Below are positions 35,889 through 48,200 of a stretch of DNA of 64,000 nucleotides, piece after piece. This stretch comes from Sitta carolinensis. Taxonomy: Eukaryota > Chordata > Aves > Passeriformes > Sittidae. The stretch is from assembly GCA_032173965.1 (NCBI GenBank), contig CM063289.1, positions 26,809,690 through 26,873,689 on the forward strand, given 5' to 3'. Each line of letters starts with the position of its first letter. Within the stretch, counting starts at the first letter, position 1. The position numbers and the translations under genes were made by a program. Under the pieces are notes generated by a model. It made no database searches, had not been told where the DNA came from, and was given only the letters and a program-made list of their open reading frames with translations.

Positions 35889-38420
35889 TCTCTTTAAAAT
35901 GGGAACATTCATATTTGTGGTTTGAAAGGACCTTTCATTTCAGTTGCTTGCCCCTGTTTTCCTGTTACTGGAACAGTAATAGTTAATGGGGTTTGGAAGG
36001 TGGAACAGCACCTGAAGCACAGCAAACACCCACTGTGTGCTGGGCACAGTGATGTCCCTGTCCTTGTCCTCATCCTTACTGGGACTGCCCTCAGCCGCAG
36101 CTGGAGCTGTGCTGCTGGAGAGCTACAGAGTGGAAAACACACGTGCTGCTAGCCTAGAAAGCAGAAGTTTCCTTTTATTTTTTCTTTTCCCCAGACAGCA
36201 TCGAAAAGCACAGTCCAAAACACAGGTGAGATAAAATGAGACCCCACCCTTTAATCGGAAAAATAAGGTTAAACCATAGGGAGATCCTCTCCTCAGTCCC
36301 ACACAGAGCCTGTGTTAGAGGGCCATTAGATAAAAGGGCACTAGAAACGTTGGGAAAATAAACCAGGATGTTTTATACAATTTTTCAGTCCATATTCCAC
36401 CTGAGCCACGAATTTCCATCCTATCTCCTTCGCTTATACACGACTCTGTTTTTTCCTGTAATAAATCCCCTGTTTTCAGTTCTTTATTGCCCTCGGAAAA
36501 ACCACTGCCCTCCCTCGGAAAGAAATAACCCACAAACCCCAAGAATTAACTGCATCACAACTGCAACCCAAAAGCTCTCAGGGGCTTGTTGAGATGCCCT
36601 GCAAGCCATTCTAGTTTTCATGTTTATTCATTATAAGCAGCTTTTTTCCATTACAAAGTGATCTATTTCACAGCTTTCAGCCCAGAGTGTCAAGCAATCA
36701 AGCAGCAGTTATGCCTTAACAATTGCTAATATATTTCAGCACCTAATGAATCTATGCAAAAAAGGCAGGTAATGCCTAGAAACAGCCTACAGTTAACTCC
36801 TGCCCTCCCCCTGCAAGGATTTTTACCCCCTGCCTCCCGATCTTATGTTTTTACTGCGTGGCAATTAATTAAAAAGATCAAGATAGAAGAAAGATTGAAA
36901 CCTTATTACTGGTGTTGTATTTCCATACTAGTTTTGCCCAGGAAAAACGTTTCCCAGGAGATTAGCCAATAGTTAAGCTATTAAAATATTTTAAACTGGA
37001 AAGGTTATTTGCAAGGTCAGGCAACTTTACTAAGCTGGTAGTTTCAAAATTATCCCGGGTTCCTTTACTAATTCATCGATCAAAATAACACGTTTTAAAT
37101 TACAGATGAAAATGGGACAGATTTAAGTTCCCGTCATGTAAGCCCTGCATGAAAACTGCACATTACAAGGTTCTGACCGTGGTAATTTTTAAGTGAGAAT
37201 GAAACATTTGTTCTTATTATGAAGTGCTGATTTACTACAAATTCACAAAGAGCTGAACCAGCCTTCACACTGAAAACAGGTTCATCTGACCAGCTTCTCC
37301 CAGGGGCTTTCAGCAGTTAACACACATTATTCCCTCACTGACATTAGCTATCCTTCCAATTCCCTGTTAAAAGCAGGGATGCACCTCAGGAAGGAGAGAT
37401 AAAGAAGAGCTCTTCTCATGGATTTACTAATTTAACCCAAATTTCTCTATGGGGATGCAAGAGAGCTGCAGGGGCCAAGCAAGGGTCTAGTTCATGGGGT
37501 GTCCATGTATGAGAGCTGTTCCCACTGCTGTACCAGGAGGAATTCTCTGCATCAGTCATAGGGTCAAAGGTTTGTTATTACCCTTCTGCTCTGAATTTTG
37601 AAGTCCTCTATCTACCTCAGTGTTTGGATCATCCAGATGCCACCCTACCAGTGTGGGGGTATGGGGTTTCCAGGCTCACTCTGCCAACCTGTCACTGCAG
37701 CTATTCCTAACACTAGGAACCCCATTTGTGGATAATTTCACACTGGACATTGCAGATGTAGCATTTGAAAAATCTTGCCCTGGACAGATTGAGCATTTCT
37801 TGAAGTCAGGTGCAGAGAAGAACATTTGCTTCTTTTTTTGAGAAAACAAAGTGGGGAAGGAGTTGGGGAGGGTAAAATGAGCCTGTAAAGCATTAGCAGG
37901 CAGACAGGTCCAGTCATCCAAAATCAGCACAGAGGATTGAGATGTCCAAGGCTTAAAAAAACCCAACTTCCAGCCTCATAGGGAATGCTGGGGAGGCTCA
38001 GACTGGCAGACCTTGAGGCGTTTGTGTGCTGTGCAGAGCGCTTGGTGCTCACAAGAGCCATGTCCCTCCTGAGCTGTGTTTTTAAAGATGGGTTTGTGCT
38101 GTCAGAAGCACAAGGACTGTTCCACCACTCTCTGCCTCAAGGCTTTGGGGGTAGCAGTGGCAGAACTTTTGTCTCCATCTGTGTCCTCCAGCAAAGGAGT
38201 CAGCACTTGTGGCTACAGCTGCAGCAAACCCCATATGTGGAAGCTTGGATCATTTTCTCTCCCAGCCAAGGCATCTGGCTCTGTGGCTTGTTCAGCTAAT
38301 AGCCTTGCTGGCAGTGCTGCGAGCAGCTCTGGAGCTGAACAGGCATGGGGAGGCATGGGGAGGAGCTCACCTGTCCTACAGGGCACTTTTCATTCTTTGC
38401 TTTGAAAGGATGTGACTCAC
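35886..38420. other. AT-rich unique sequence, possible exon remnant
   Basis: 36600-37250 is AT-rich, repeat-free and contains homeodomain-type TAATTA words (for example at about 36864). At about 37690-37835 the minus strand has a Cys-containing protein-like frame, but its splice phase does not match the candidate exon at 38421. A 10-bp tandem (AGGCATGGGG twice) lies at 38341-38360. Confidence 0.35.
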
Positions 38421-38522
38421 TGACATAAATTTCTTCGACTACAGAGGAAAACGCTACTGGGTAACAACGATCGCCTTTCAAAGTCTCTGCTATCGGATCT
38501 CCTGTTACTCCAAGAATTGTTC
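38421..38522 (-). CDS. Candidate internal coding exon (34 codons)
   Basis: On the minus strand an acceptor 'CCTTGACAG' precedes 102 open bases that end at a near-consensus donor, TCA|GTGAGT. Read in phase 1 the exon translates through 'TILGVTGDPIAETLK' and 'GDRCYPVAFSSVVEEIYV', a balanced composition unlike the repeat frames. It holds five CpGs in 102 bases of moderate GC in a CpG-depleted neighbourhood, as expected where purifying selection keeps codons. Its length is a multiple of three, and its entry phase matches the exit phase of the candidate exon at 40308-40388, so the two could be consecutive with a 1.8-kb intron. I do not recognise the protein. Weak points are a poor polypyrimidine tract and a second open minus-strand frame. 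A conserved non-coding element or a pseudo-exon remains possible. Confidence 0.35.
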
Positions 38523-39070
38523 CTGTCAAGGTAATGTGTTTGTAAGTTGTTTCTTTTTTCATCGTGAACCAGTTGCAAAGTGTTCAGGCAGCAGGACATA
38601 TGGAAATCATATGAGGTTTCAGTGCACTACATTGAAAGTGATCTCCTTAGGAACGTGGGGGCTCGAGAGTCGCAGGGCATCATTTAATGCCAGACTGCTG
38701 AGGCATCGCCCAGAGCTGATGCATGGCAGGAAGGGAATCTGAAACTCCTCACTCTTTCATCTCTGGGGCATCACTGAGCTCTCTGGGTTGAAAGTGTCTT
38801 TGGTGCTGGTCAAAAAATCTCCCACTAACCTTTTTTCCAGGGAGGACATGGGGTTTGGTTACGTCAACACCATCTGTGTTCTCAGAACGTTTGGTTTTTC
38901 TCCACTGGAAACTGAAACCCCCACTGGTGAGCAGCCCAGTTCTCCCATCCAACACCTGACAAGAGGATTTGGAACAGTGATGAGCACAGCATCACCCACC
39001 ATGCTGATGTTTTCCTGAGCTGGCACCTCCCTGCTGCCACAGTGTTGAAAATGAGGCTGGAATTAGTACT
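38523..39070. other. Unique sequence (possible intron)
   Basis: Unique sequence between the candidate exon and a CR1 copy. If the minus-strand exon pair is real this is intronic. No other feature is seen. Confidence 0.4.
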
Positions 39071-39340
39071 GGGGTAAGGGGGAATGGCTTTAAACTGGAA
39101 TAGAGTACGTTTAGGAAGGATATCAAAAAGAAATTCTTCCCTGTGAGGGTGGAGACACCCTGGCACAGGCTGCCCAGAGAAGCTGTGGCTGCCCTATCCC
39201 TGGAAGTGTCCAAGGCCAGGTTGGATGGATTTTTGAGCAGCCAGGTCTAGTGGAAGGTGTCTCTGCTTGGAGCTGGATAATCCTTAAGGTCCTTCCAACC
39301 CAAATAATTCTCTGATTCTCTTATTCTCTGATTCTCTGAA
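39071..39340 (+). mobile_element. CR1 LINE, 5'-truncated (~270 bp)
   Basis: 'AGGAAGGATATCAAAAAGAA', 'ATTCTTCCCTGTGAGGGTGG', 'CACAGGCTGCCCAGAGAAGC', 'CTATCCCTGGAAGTGTCCAA' and 'AAGGTCCTTCCAACCCAAAT' are in consensus order. The tail has four tandem 8-mers of the form ATTCTCTG (39308-39339), slightly shifted from the usual ATTCTRTG. Confidence 0.95.
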
Positions 39341-40307
39341 TGCTGACCTGAGCAGATTTCAGGAGTGGGACTTTCTGACTGTGACTGTTTCCACCTCTTC
39401 ATCTCTTGCCTAGCACATCCCTGGCTCCACAAATTACTTCTCATCAAGCTCCAACCATGCTCTTTGCCACTTTTTTCTAGACGGACTCCACCCTCAGTAT
39501 CCTTATGGAGTAACAGACCATGATTTACTCATGGAGCACCAGCTGCAGAACCTGCCCATGCTTCTGATTATTGCTTACATGTAGTTCCAAAGCAGTGTGC
39601 AAGCAGGCATTGCACAGGGCCAGCTCACACTTGCTGTTTTAACTCTGCCTTTGCAGTTCCAAGGTGAATGAACCCTTGTAGCCCCACAGAATGCCAGGGG
39701 TGAGAAACTGCAGCAACCGAGCTGATAGAAAAGCGTCCAGATCTATGTGGGCAGAAAATAAATTTGCTTTGCAGAAGGCCTGGAGCAAAGAACACATGGA
39801 TTAGCAATTACAGTGTGACCATCAGGCTTGTTTTGCCTCTTACTTAAGTCACTGTATCATTAAAACTTTCTTTACTTGCAACTCTTTGGTGGGTAAATGC
39901 ATATTTGTATATTTTAACAAGATGCACTTTACACTGGCACCTCTCTTAATTTCATCTCTGGGTCTGGCTGGTCCAGCTTCTGGAACAAGAAATGGCTGAG
40001 CAGACCTATGTATGCTAGCTGAACATCATGAAGTCTGTAGTTTTCTTTAGGGGACAGCATGTGGGTTGCTATTAAACCAGAAAACATATGTGAATAATTG
40101 AGGAAAGCCATCCAGCATTTAGGTTAGAAAATGTGAAGTCAGCTTGCTGTGAATAACATATCTCTGCATTTTGACCTGCTGCTGACAAAGAATATATTTC
40201 ACTATTACCTGGATAGAAATGATTGGGGATTTTTTCTCCTCTAAATGAAAGCCAGTTGAGAGAAGCTGGCAACAGACAAATGATGCTCATTCCTCCCCTG
40301 CTTTTAC
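39341..40307. other. Unique sequence (possible intron)
   Basis: About 970 bases with no recognised feature. If the exon pair is real this is intronic together with the CR1 copy. Confidence 0.4.
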
Positions 40308-40388
40308 TTAATGGCTGATATCGAGATGCTTGGCATTCATTGGTGACATTGCTATTAAAAACATATTTCTTATCTGGCTCTTTTATTC
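40308..40388 (-). CDS. Candidate internal coding exon (27 codons)
   Basis: On the minus strand, 'TGCTCGATTTGTAG' (acceptor with a T-rich lead) precedes 81 open bases, followed by donor TTAA|GTAAAAG. The phase-1 reading includes 'IKEPDKKYVFNSNVTNECQ' and 'ASRYQPL', with one possible N-glycosylation sequon (NVT). The length is a multiple of three. The last base A plus the first two bases of the candidate exon at 38522 make an Arg codon and keep the frame open. No protein family is recognised, so no function is offered. Internal exons bounded by phase-1 introns are common in secreted or extracellular proteins, but that is only a hint. Confidence is low because short open segments with acceptable splice sites also arise by chance. 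Confidence 0.3.
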
Positions 40389-40464
40389 CTACAAATCGAG
40401 CATGGAAATAAATCAGTGCTGATGGAGTGGTGAGCAAGCAGTCATGGGAAGAGAGGAGAAGAGC

Positions 40465-40484
40465 TGGCCTCGAGCTCGAGGCCA
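40465..40484. repeat. 20-bp perfect palindrome, CpG-containing
   Basis: Left half TGGCCTCGAG (40465-40474) is followed by its exact reverse complement CTCGAGGCCA. It contains two overlapping XhoI-type CTCGAG sites and two CpGs. The chance expectation for any 20-bp perfect palindrome in 64 kb is about 0.06. It lies 76 bp on the acceptor side of the candidate exon at 40308-40388. Confidence 0.9.
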
Positions 40485-43400
40485 CCGAGCTGCTCACCTG
40501 CCTGGGCTGAGCTTGCCATGCATCATTTTCACACAGGGAACCACGAACCCCTCATCCTCGAGGAGCCAAACACATGCTGGACTCAAGAGAAGGAGGTAAA
40601 ACCCAAAGGAGACCCCCATGCAGCCACTCAGCCCAGCTCTGGTGCTTTGTGGGGAGGGCTGGGACCCCAGAATCTGTGTGGAATTCTTCCTGTAGCAATC
40701 CCAGGTGGAGGCACAGCAGCAGAGCGTGCTGATCCACCATCCAGGGCACTCTGCTCTTGGCAGGAGGTCATCCTATTAATCCCATAAATAAGTATATTAA
40801 TATGTCAATATGTGGATGGAACACATTGCCAAGTGCAAAATAATCCCTGGCAAGAGATCTGTGTGTGTGTGAACATGATATACAAACACCATCCTACCCA
40901 GATCAGGTTTCCAGGGTTAAAATACACGATTAATTAAAATTTCATATGAAATTCTAGCTTTGGTGAGTACTGGAAAACATTACTTTCCCCCTTCAACCCC
41001 ATAAAGGCTTTTATTGGGGAAGATGAGCACATGTTTCACAGTCTTTTCCACAATGGAAGGGAGTGTTTTAATCACAAATGTTGCTGGGAAGAAATGAAAT
41101 TACCTTACCAGATTGGTTTAAGGTACTAAAAAATCCCTGCAATGGTTCTTAATGCCATGCAGGCAAGGTGGGACAGCACATGGACTCAATGGAAATGTAA
41201 TGACAGTAAAAAAAGTCATCTTTATTTACGTTAACCAAACGTGAGTTTGAGGTGATGTTTTGCCTCCAGTTTATCTGAATTTCTCTGTTTATTTTCTTGT
41301 CTGTCCTTGGGGCATGGATAAAACTTTACATGATTATCTGAAGCCAGCAAAGACATAACTTGAGGCTTTTTGAGATCTACAGATGGGCTCCTTTGGAGTG
41401 CTGGCAGTGATCAGGTATCTGCCCTGAGGGACCCGGGTGTCTGGTGACAGGGAAAATCCCAGTCTTTCCTTGTAATGGCATCACCTACTGACCAAATGGA
41501 AAAAAACCCCAGAGGGCAGGAAAAAAAGAGGACACTGTGTGCCTCCATATTTCATGGCAGCTCAGCTTTGGTAATTTTCTTGCTGCAAAGTCCTTTTCAG
41601 AGCACGTTCTGTTCTTTGGCGTCGGAGGAGCTACCGTGTACCCAAGGAGGAATCTCATCACTCCTCCTGTGAGAGGCCAAAACCCACCCAGGTCTCCTCG
41701 GGAGGCTCTGAGCTGGATTTCTCATTCTTGAATTTCGATGCAAAAGGGAAATCTTGGTGTCTCAGGAGCTGATGGATCTGTGCCTCTGTGCAAGAGCCAC
41801 ACTCACTGCAGGGACCTGCAAACGCAAATCCTGAGATATTCCAACCTACACAGCACCCTGTAAACCCTGGATTGGCAGGGAATGACATCCCTCCTCTGCC
41901 CCTGTAGGGCTGCCTCAGGAATAACCTGATATGGTATCAAAACAAAACCCCTCTGCTGCTCCATTTTGCATTCAGCCCCACCAGGACAACACGGGACGAA
42001 TCAATCAAAGGAGATTTATAAGGCCACCAGGCAAAGCTTGGGTACAAACAAGTTCCAGATTTAACACCAGTTTGCCTTTATATCCCCACTGAAATCACAA
42101 TTTCACTGCATAAAGTAACTCAGGGAGGAACCAACCACTTTGGAGCCAGGCTCTTGGTGAGGTTTTTATTTGTGATATTTTTCTGTTGTGTGTGAACATA
42201 GTTTTAATTTTGTGTCAAAATAAATCTGAGGCTGATAATTTTTATGATTGTTTTACTGAGAAAAGGTAGTAAACTACTTGCTTTGGCTGCACTTCCTACC
42301 CTGCAGAAATTATTTACCCAAGCACAGCAGCAAAGTGGGTGAGGGGAGGAATTAAAAAAGAAAAAGCACCTGCCCGCAAAATTCTTTAATCCCTTGCAAA
42401 AGTTTGATTAAGATTCAAGACTTTGGGCAAAAAGTGCTTGTCATGTTCCCTGTTTCAAAGGAAAGGTGTCAGCTCAGAGAGCAACGTGAAAAAGCTATGA
42501 AATTTGGGTAAAATCCCTCTCCCATGGTCTGCAGTGCCAGCCACAAAGCAGGCAGCAGAGAGCAGGAGTCAGGTCTCAAAGCTGCCCTGCCTTTACCTCA
42601 AAGGCATGTAAATCCCAAAGAACCAGCTGCTTCCTCAGCTCCATGAAAATAAAGCACATGGGAAATTCTGGGTGAGCAGCAGCAGCCATGGGGAGGATGG
42701 GAGGAGGAGGAGGGGGAAGAAAAAACTGTTTTTCTGCAGGTTCTGACACCAACCACTCTTATTAGGTTTAACAGAAGAGTAGCATCTTTCCCAGCTCTGA
42801 ATCGAGGGGGGCTTTGCTGAGCCCTAGGACATGCACATGTGAAAAATAGAGAGTTCAAGCTGCAGAGAAAGAGTGATCTAGGAGAGAAACGTAAGGAAAT
42901 GTGTAGTCTGAGAGCTCCCTGTAGCTCCAGTTAGGCTGCATCAACACCTTGGACTGACTTCTTCCTCCAGAAGTCATCACTTTGGTGCAGCTGGGCAGAC
43001 TGGAAAACATCCTGGTATCAAATGATATTTGCAAAGCAAGCAGAGAAAGAAGAGGTCACACCATTTGTGAAAGCAATCTGAGCAGGGAAGCACAGGCACT
43101 GGCAGCTCAGCTCATCAGGAGCTGACGTTAATAAACCAGGAGTGGAGGAAAGGAGATAAGCCCTGGCACAGCTGTTGGTAGGATGGGGGTTCCTTGCTTC
43201 ACTGTGGAATCCAGCCATCCCAAAAATCCAACCTACCCTTGCTTTAGGCAGTTAACCCCTCAACCTTAGCTCGGATAAACTTCATCTGGTGCTGTGCATT
43301 ATTTATTTATTTGTGCCTCCTGGTGCTGCTGAGAGACCCTGCAGGAACGTGAGCAAGCAGCAAGACATTTCCACCACTGCTGCAGGCAGAGGAAGTGATA

Positions 43401-45010
43401 TCATCCTGGGGGGACCCGTGGACCAAGAGATGAGGCAAATGAGATTTTCAGAATCACTCTGAGCTGAACAAGGTCTGATCTCACTGAGGTTAATTGGAGG
43501 AACATCACTACTGGGGGCAATCCCAGCCAGGGCTGTGCAGCATCAGGGATGCAATGGGAAGCGTCGTCTCCTGGATCACTCCCTCCCAGGGAATCTGGCC
43601 TTGATTAAACTGGAAAAGCAAGTTCTCAGGAGTGACATTGCTGGTGACCTCCACAGGCTACACAGGACGTCAGAGGCAGACCTGGGGGCAGCACTGCAGC
43701 TCTCCTCAGACCTGGGAGCAGAACTGAAGCTCTGCTCACCCTCCAGGAAATGTCTGAGGACAAAACCTGCAAGTGGAAAAGCTGAAAAGTACCTGAGAGG
43801 AACAGACTTCTGGACAGGAAAGTGGGTGACCTTAGGGATAAGAAGAACTGATATTCTGCACAATAAAATTCCAGAATGACCCCAGGTTCCCCTGATGGAC
43901 ACCAGGTTTGTTCTGTTATTCCATGTAAGCATCTGTTAGGTTGCTTCTTTTCTTTGGGCGTTTCCAAGGCTACTGAATGAAGCCTTCCCACTAACTTCTC
44001 TTTTGAAAACTAGGAATTTAGACAAATTTGAATTGTCTTTGAGGGGAAAAAAATAAGAGCTGAGTGGATCTGGCTTCTCCTCTGATCAGACACCATAGAC
44101 ATGCTGTTGGTTTCCACAGCAAGAGGTGATTAGAACCAGAGGTGAGGCCCGTGGGTTAACTGGGAAGTATTCTTGTGCTCATCCCACGTGACCTTTCCTC
44201 ACCAGAAAGTTGGGGAACCAAGCTGAGCGGGATGGAGCAGCCTCAGATTGCTGGCAGATGTCAGGATGGAGAGGAGAAGGAGTTCATTTCCGTCTGTGAA
44301 GGAAAGGTCACCGAGGAGCACAGCTGATGGCAGCGCGGATGTGCCACTGAGCATGACAGCAGCCTGCTGCCAGGGACATTTTCTGTGCAGGCAGCACATT
44401 CCACAGCTCCAGCTCCAGTTAGGGTGAGGTTAGGTGTAAATCCAGGCTCAACCTCAGACACCCACTGCTGTCCAAGCTGTTTTTAGTCGTTTCCCCCCTG
44501 ATATTTCCAAAGAGCAGCTCCTCGAGGTGGGTGATTTCCAAAGAGCTGGTTCTGCGAATGAGTGGCGGTGCGTGGTTGGACTGAGAAAACCTGCAGCTGG
44601 AGGAGTGGTGGGGCTGGATGTTTTGCAGCGTTTGGACTGTTTGTGAGCATGGTCTGACTCAGCTGTCTGTGATTTCTCCCACACAAAGTTGGATATTTCA
44701 TGCAAACTTTGCCATCCTGTTCTTGTTTCCTGTGTAAAAGAAATGACCCAAAGGCAGAGGATAAGATAATGCAGAAAATCATGATGCATGAGAGGTCCAG
44801 GAGCATTTTAAAAGGAAATTTTTCAGTATCTGAATTATTTAGCAGCAGAAGAGTCGGAGAAGAGGAGGGAGTTGCTGGCTGATGGCAAAAGCAGGCACCT
44901 TCACTGTGGAGATGTAGTTGACGCTTACACACAGTGAGGGAGACGAAGACTTTCTGCCTGACAGGTTTTGGTGAGAACCACTCCAGGGATGGGACATGCT
45001 ATGAAGAAGG
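40485..45010. other. Unique sequence, no firm gene
   Basis: About 4.5 kb with no transposable element recognised. Minus-strand frames at 44454-44789 and 43576-43932 have splice-like sites nearby but no recognisable domain and no CpG retention, so no exon is called. Confidence 0.4.
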
Positions 45011-45044
45011 GTGAATAGCTTAACTTGGTGAGTAGCTTAACTTG
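45011..45044. repeat. 17-bp tandem duplication
   Basis: GTGAATAGCTTAACTTG (45011-45027) is followed directly by GTGAGTAGCTTAACTTG (45028-45044), with one mismatch. It abuts the 5' end of the CR1 fragment at 45045. Confidence 0.9.
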
Positions 45045-45152
45045 AGAGCAACCTGGTCTAGTGGAAGGTGTCCCTGCCCATGGCAGGGAACTGGATGAGC
45101 TTTAGGGTTCCTTCCCACCCAAACCATGGTATGATTCCATGATTTTATGATC
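45045..45152 (+). mobile_element. CR1 LINE 3'-end fragment
   Basis: 'GAGCAACCTGGTCTAGTGGA', 'AGGTGTCCCTGCCCATGGCA' and 'CCTTCCCACCCAAACCATGG' are followed by the tail 'ATGATTCCATGATTTTATGA'. About 108 bp remain. Confidence 0.93.
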
Positions 45153-45260
45153 AGTTTATAACACTGCTGCTTCTGATATTGATATTTTTACCACTTCTCC
45201 TTCCATTGCATGTGTGAATCCTTTAAGAATCCAGCAGTTTCAACCAAATATGAATCCTAC
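45153..45260. other. Short unique spacer
   Basis: Unique sequence between the CR1 fragment and the (TTTTG)n tract. Nothing is recognised. Confidence 0.4.
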
Positions 45261-45297
45261 TTTTGTTTTGTTTTGTTTTGTTTTTTGGTTTTTTTTG
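45261..45297. repeat. (TTTTG)n microsatellite
   Basis: About four to five TTTTG units followed by T6-GG-T8. Confidence 0.9.
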
Positions 45298-48200
45298 ACA
45301 AAAGCTCTTTAAAAAGCCTGTGTACAATATACAACACTGAATTAATATCCTTTGTTTGAAGCTCTTCCCTGAAAATCAGCTCAGCTTTTTGGGGTCTGAC
45401 TATTACAAGCACAGCCTGAGCCTAAGCCAGCAAAGCTTAACACCTCTGAAGAGTCAGCCTGGGCTCCTCTGGGGACCAGGAGCTGAACAAACCACATGGG
45501 AGTTACCAGAGTCCTCTGGAGGGGATGCCAAGCTGGAACCTGACTCGCACATGGGCTGGACCATCCTGATGGAGCTTGCAAAGCCTCGCTGGCCACACTG
45601 AATTTCACTGGGGATTTGAGTAGTAACTCCTCTGCTGGCTCAGAGAATTCCCCCATCAGTGACTCTCTCAGTACTTTTCCTCTTCCTGGTGCATGGTCTC
45701 TTTTAAGACTGCCATGGATTGGGAATTCATCTTGAGAAGAACTGCTGCTTGCCCAGGATCTGCCACTGCTCTCTGGTCACCAGCAGAAAAAATGCCTGAA
45801 AACATTCATCATCATTATGATAATTGTGACTGTGATTGCTGCTTGTTCCCAGGAAAACAACAGAGTTTTCTCACATGGGAGTCCCTGATAAACCAGCAGC
45901 AAATATTTTTTATTTTATTTCTAACAGGAAAAACACTCACTTCCCTCTCCTTTAGGGTCACATCTGTGGGTGCCAGCACCAGGCTCTGTGTAACCCAAGT
46001 GAAAACAGCAAAAGGTAAATGGGAAAGAGATGTCAGCAGTGCTTCTAATCATCTCAGGCCTCCTTTGACACATGGTTTTAATTGCTTAGAGGAAAAAAAA
46101 AAAAAAAGCAAAAAAAGAAGAAATAAACGCAGTTATGAATAATCTAATAAGCTTCCCAACCACCTGTGAAACGTGGCTCCCCAGCTGCAGAGAATCAAAC
46201 ACAGGAATAGAAAACAGAGCATTCTCCGAGGCAACACACATCCACATTAGATGCACGTCATTCCAAAGCCACAGAAGAAAAATGCATCAATGCCATTTTT
46301 GGGCTCATGGCATTCATGCCACTCCATGAAAAAGTATCTTGGAGGAGTGTTTATTTAAGAAGCACCAAGAATTTGCTTTAAAGTTAAAAGGTAGAGGGGG
46401 AAGATGGAAGAGGGAGACCTGCTCCTTGGCATCCTTTCAAACGAAAAGAACAACACCATCAGGAAAATCCCACATAGCATTTATTTGAGGAATTGCAGTC
46501 CAGCAGGCAAAATTACTCAGGAATAATTAAGCATGTTTCCCTGATATAAAGATATTCAGGAGTGAGCATTCAAGCAAAGTTAAAATGCAGAGCTGTATAG
46601 GCAAGGCTTTATTCCAGCAGCAATTTGTTTTCCTGCTACGAAAAGAGTGTTATTTTCACTGTATTTTGGAGGCACCCAGCAAATGTCCTCAAGAAGCTGT
46701 TTTTCATGGAAGGAGCTGCTACACGGAGGGGAAAAAGGTAACATCCTGACATGGAGGAGGGGAAAAAAAGGGAGCTGTACTTTCAAGGCTGTTTTGACAT
46801 GTTTTTCTTCTACACTGAACCAGACTTCAAATACAGCTTCTTAACCACGACAGCTCAATGACCCACCCAGAGAACTCTTTTTCCACAAACAATATAGCGT
46901 CAGGAGAAGGAGCCTGAGAGGAAAAGCAAACACTCCTTAAAGCAACTGCTTTATTTGGATAGTTCTGAACCACTGGCATTGGGGGCAGGTTTTAAATCGG
47001 TGGGCGTGAGGAGAGGAAAGCTCATGGTTTTGATTTGAAGTAGCCACATCAAAACCTGTTTTAGAGAAGGGAATGGCAGTATTTTGAAAAATACATCCTT
47101 CTTAAGGGGATGTTAGGGAAAACAATTCCATGGCCTGTTGAATGATAAAAGCCAACACAGCTGGCTGAGGAAAAAAAAAGAATTTGCCTTTAAGTGCCTT
47201 GAGTAAATGCCTGATATACCTTGCCTGGCTGTAGCAGTGCCTTTAGGTGAAGGAAATTGTCATTCACACATGTTTTGTGCAGGCACAGAAGGGTCAGCCA
47301 GCAGAACTGGCGTCAAAATGTTGTCCGTCCTTCCCCACCAACCTGCAACTGTGAAGACAGTGTCAGCAAGAAACTAAAAACTGCCTGTCCCACCCTAAAG
47401 GGACCCACATGGATACACCACCCATCCTAGCTGGGTGCCTCCTACCAGCTGGCGCAGCACTGATGGGCGACACTCAAACCTGCACACTGACAGCCGTGGG
47501 ATGGTGTTGGCTAGCAACACTGAGGGAGGCTACTGGGAAATTAGGACATCCCTTGGAGGCTTGTCCAGCCTTTAGCTCTGCCTTTCACAGGCACTCCTGA
47601 TAGCTCTGTTACAAACCTACTCCGTGCTTTTGTTTTTCGTGACAGTATTTCACACCTCGTGCTACCACAACGCTGCCTCTCCCCCAGATGGCTGCTCACG
47701 CGTCCTAAGAACTCTTCCTACTCTTTGTGAACCATTTCCACGCGTGAAGAAAAGCAAGGCAGCTCTTCTGCACTTCCAGAGGCTTCAGGGCAGATGGGGA
47801 GAAGTACAGACAGCAGCAGATGGGTGACATCCCCACCAAGGGATCAAGGGTGGGCTGGGGTGGCCATGGCATGGCTGGACTAACAAAGGACTTACGTGCC
47901 AGCCCCTTCCCTGATGGGCCAAGAAGTTTCTGGTTGAGGCAGCCAGAGATCTGTAGCACACTTCCACAAAGGTCTTTGAGGTCTGGAAATGTGTTTTCAT
48001 TCCGGTGTGGAAAAAGAACCAAACTTTTCAATCGCTTCCCCAAAATGTTTTTTGTTGCTGTCGTTGTTGCTATTCAAACATCTGGTTTCAGACTGAGAAG
48101 GTTGGGGTTCTCATTTAGATTCTTCTCTGCTTATAAATTGACCCCAGAAAATCTGAACACTTTCCCATGGAAATGTTATTAATGGGACTATTTCACTGCA

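Noticed and set aside
35905..35945. CR1-like words (GTGGTTTGAAAGGACCT) after the A-tract
   Set aside because: Only about 20 bases resemble CR1 and the following bases do not continue the consensus.
43576..43932. Minus-strand segment with a good acceptor (TTTCCACTTGCAG) and a GTGAGC donor
   Set aside because: The enclosed segment is only about 27 nt with no coding signal. It is kept as an example of how easily splice-like pairs arise by chance here.
44454..44932. Minus-strand frame with an acceptor-like TCTTTTACACAG inside
   Set aside because: The donor side is poor (GTTTTC), there is no CpG retention and its phase does not match the candidate exon at 40388.
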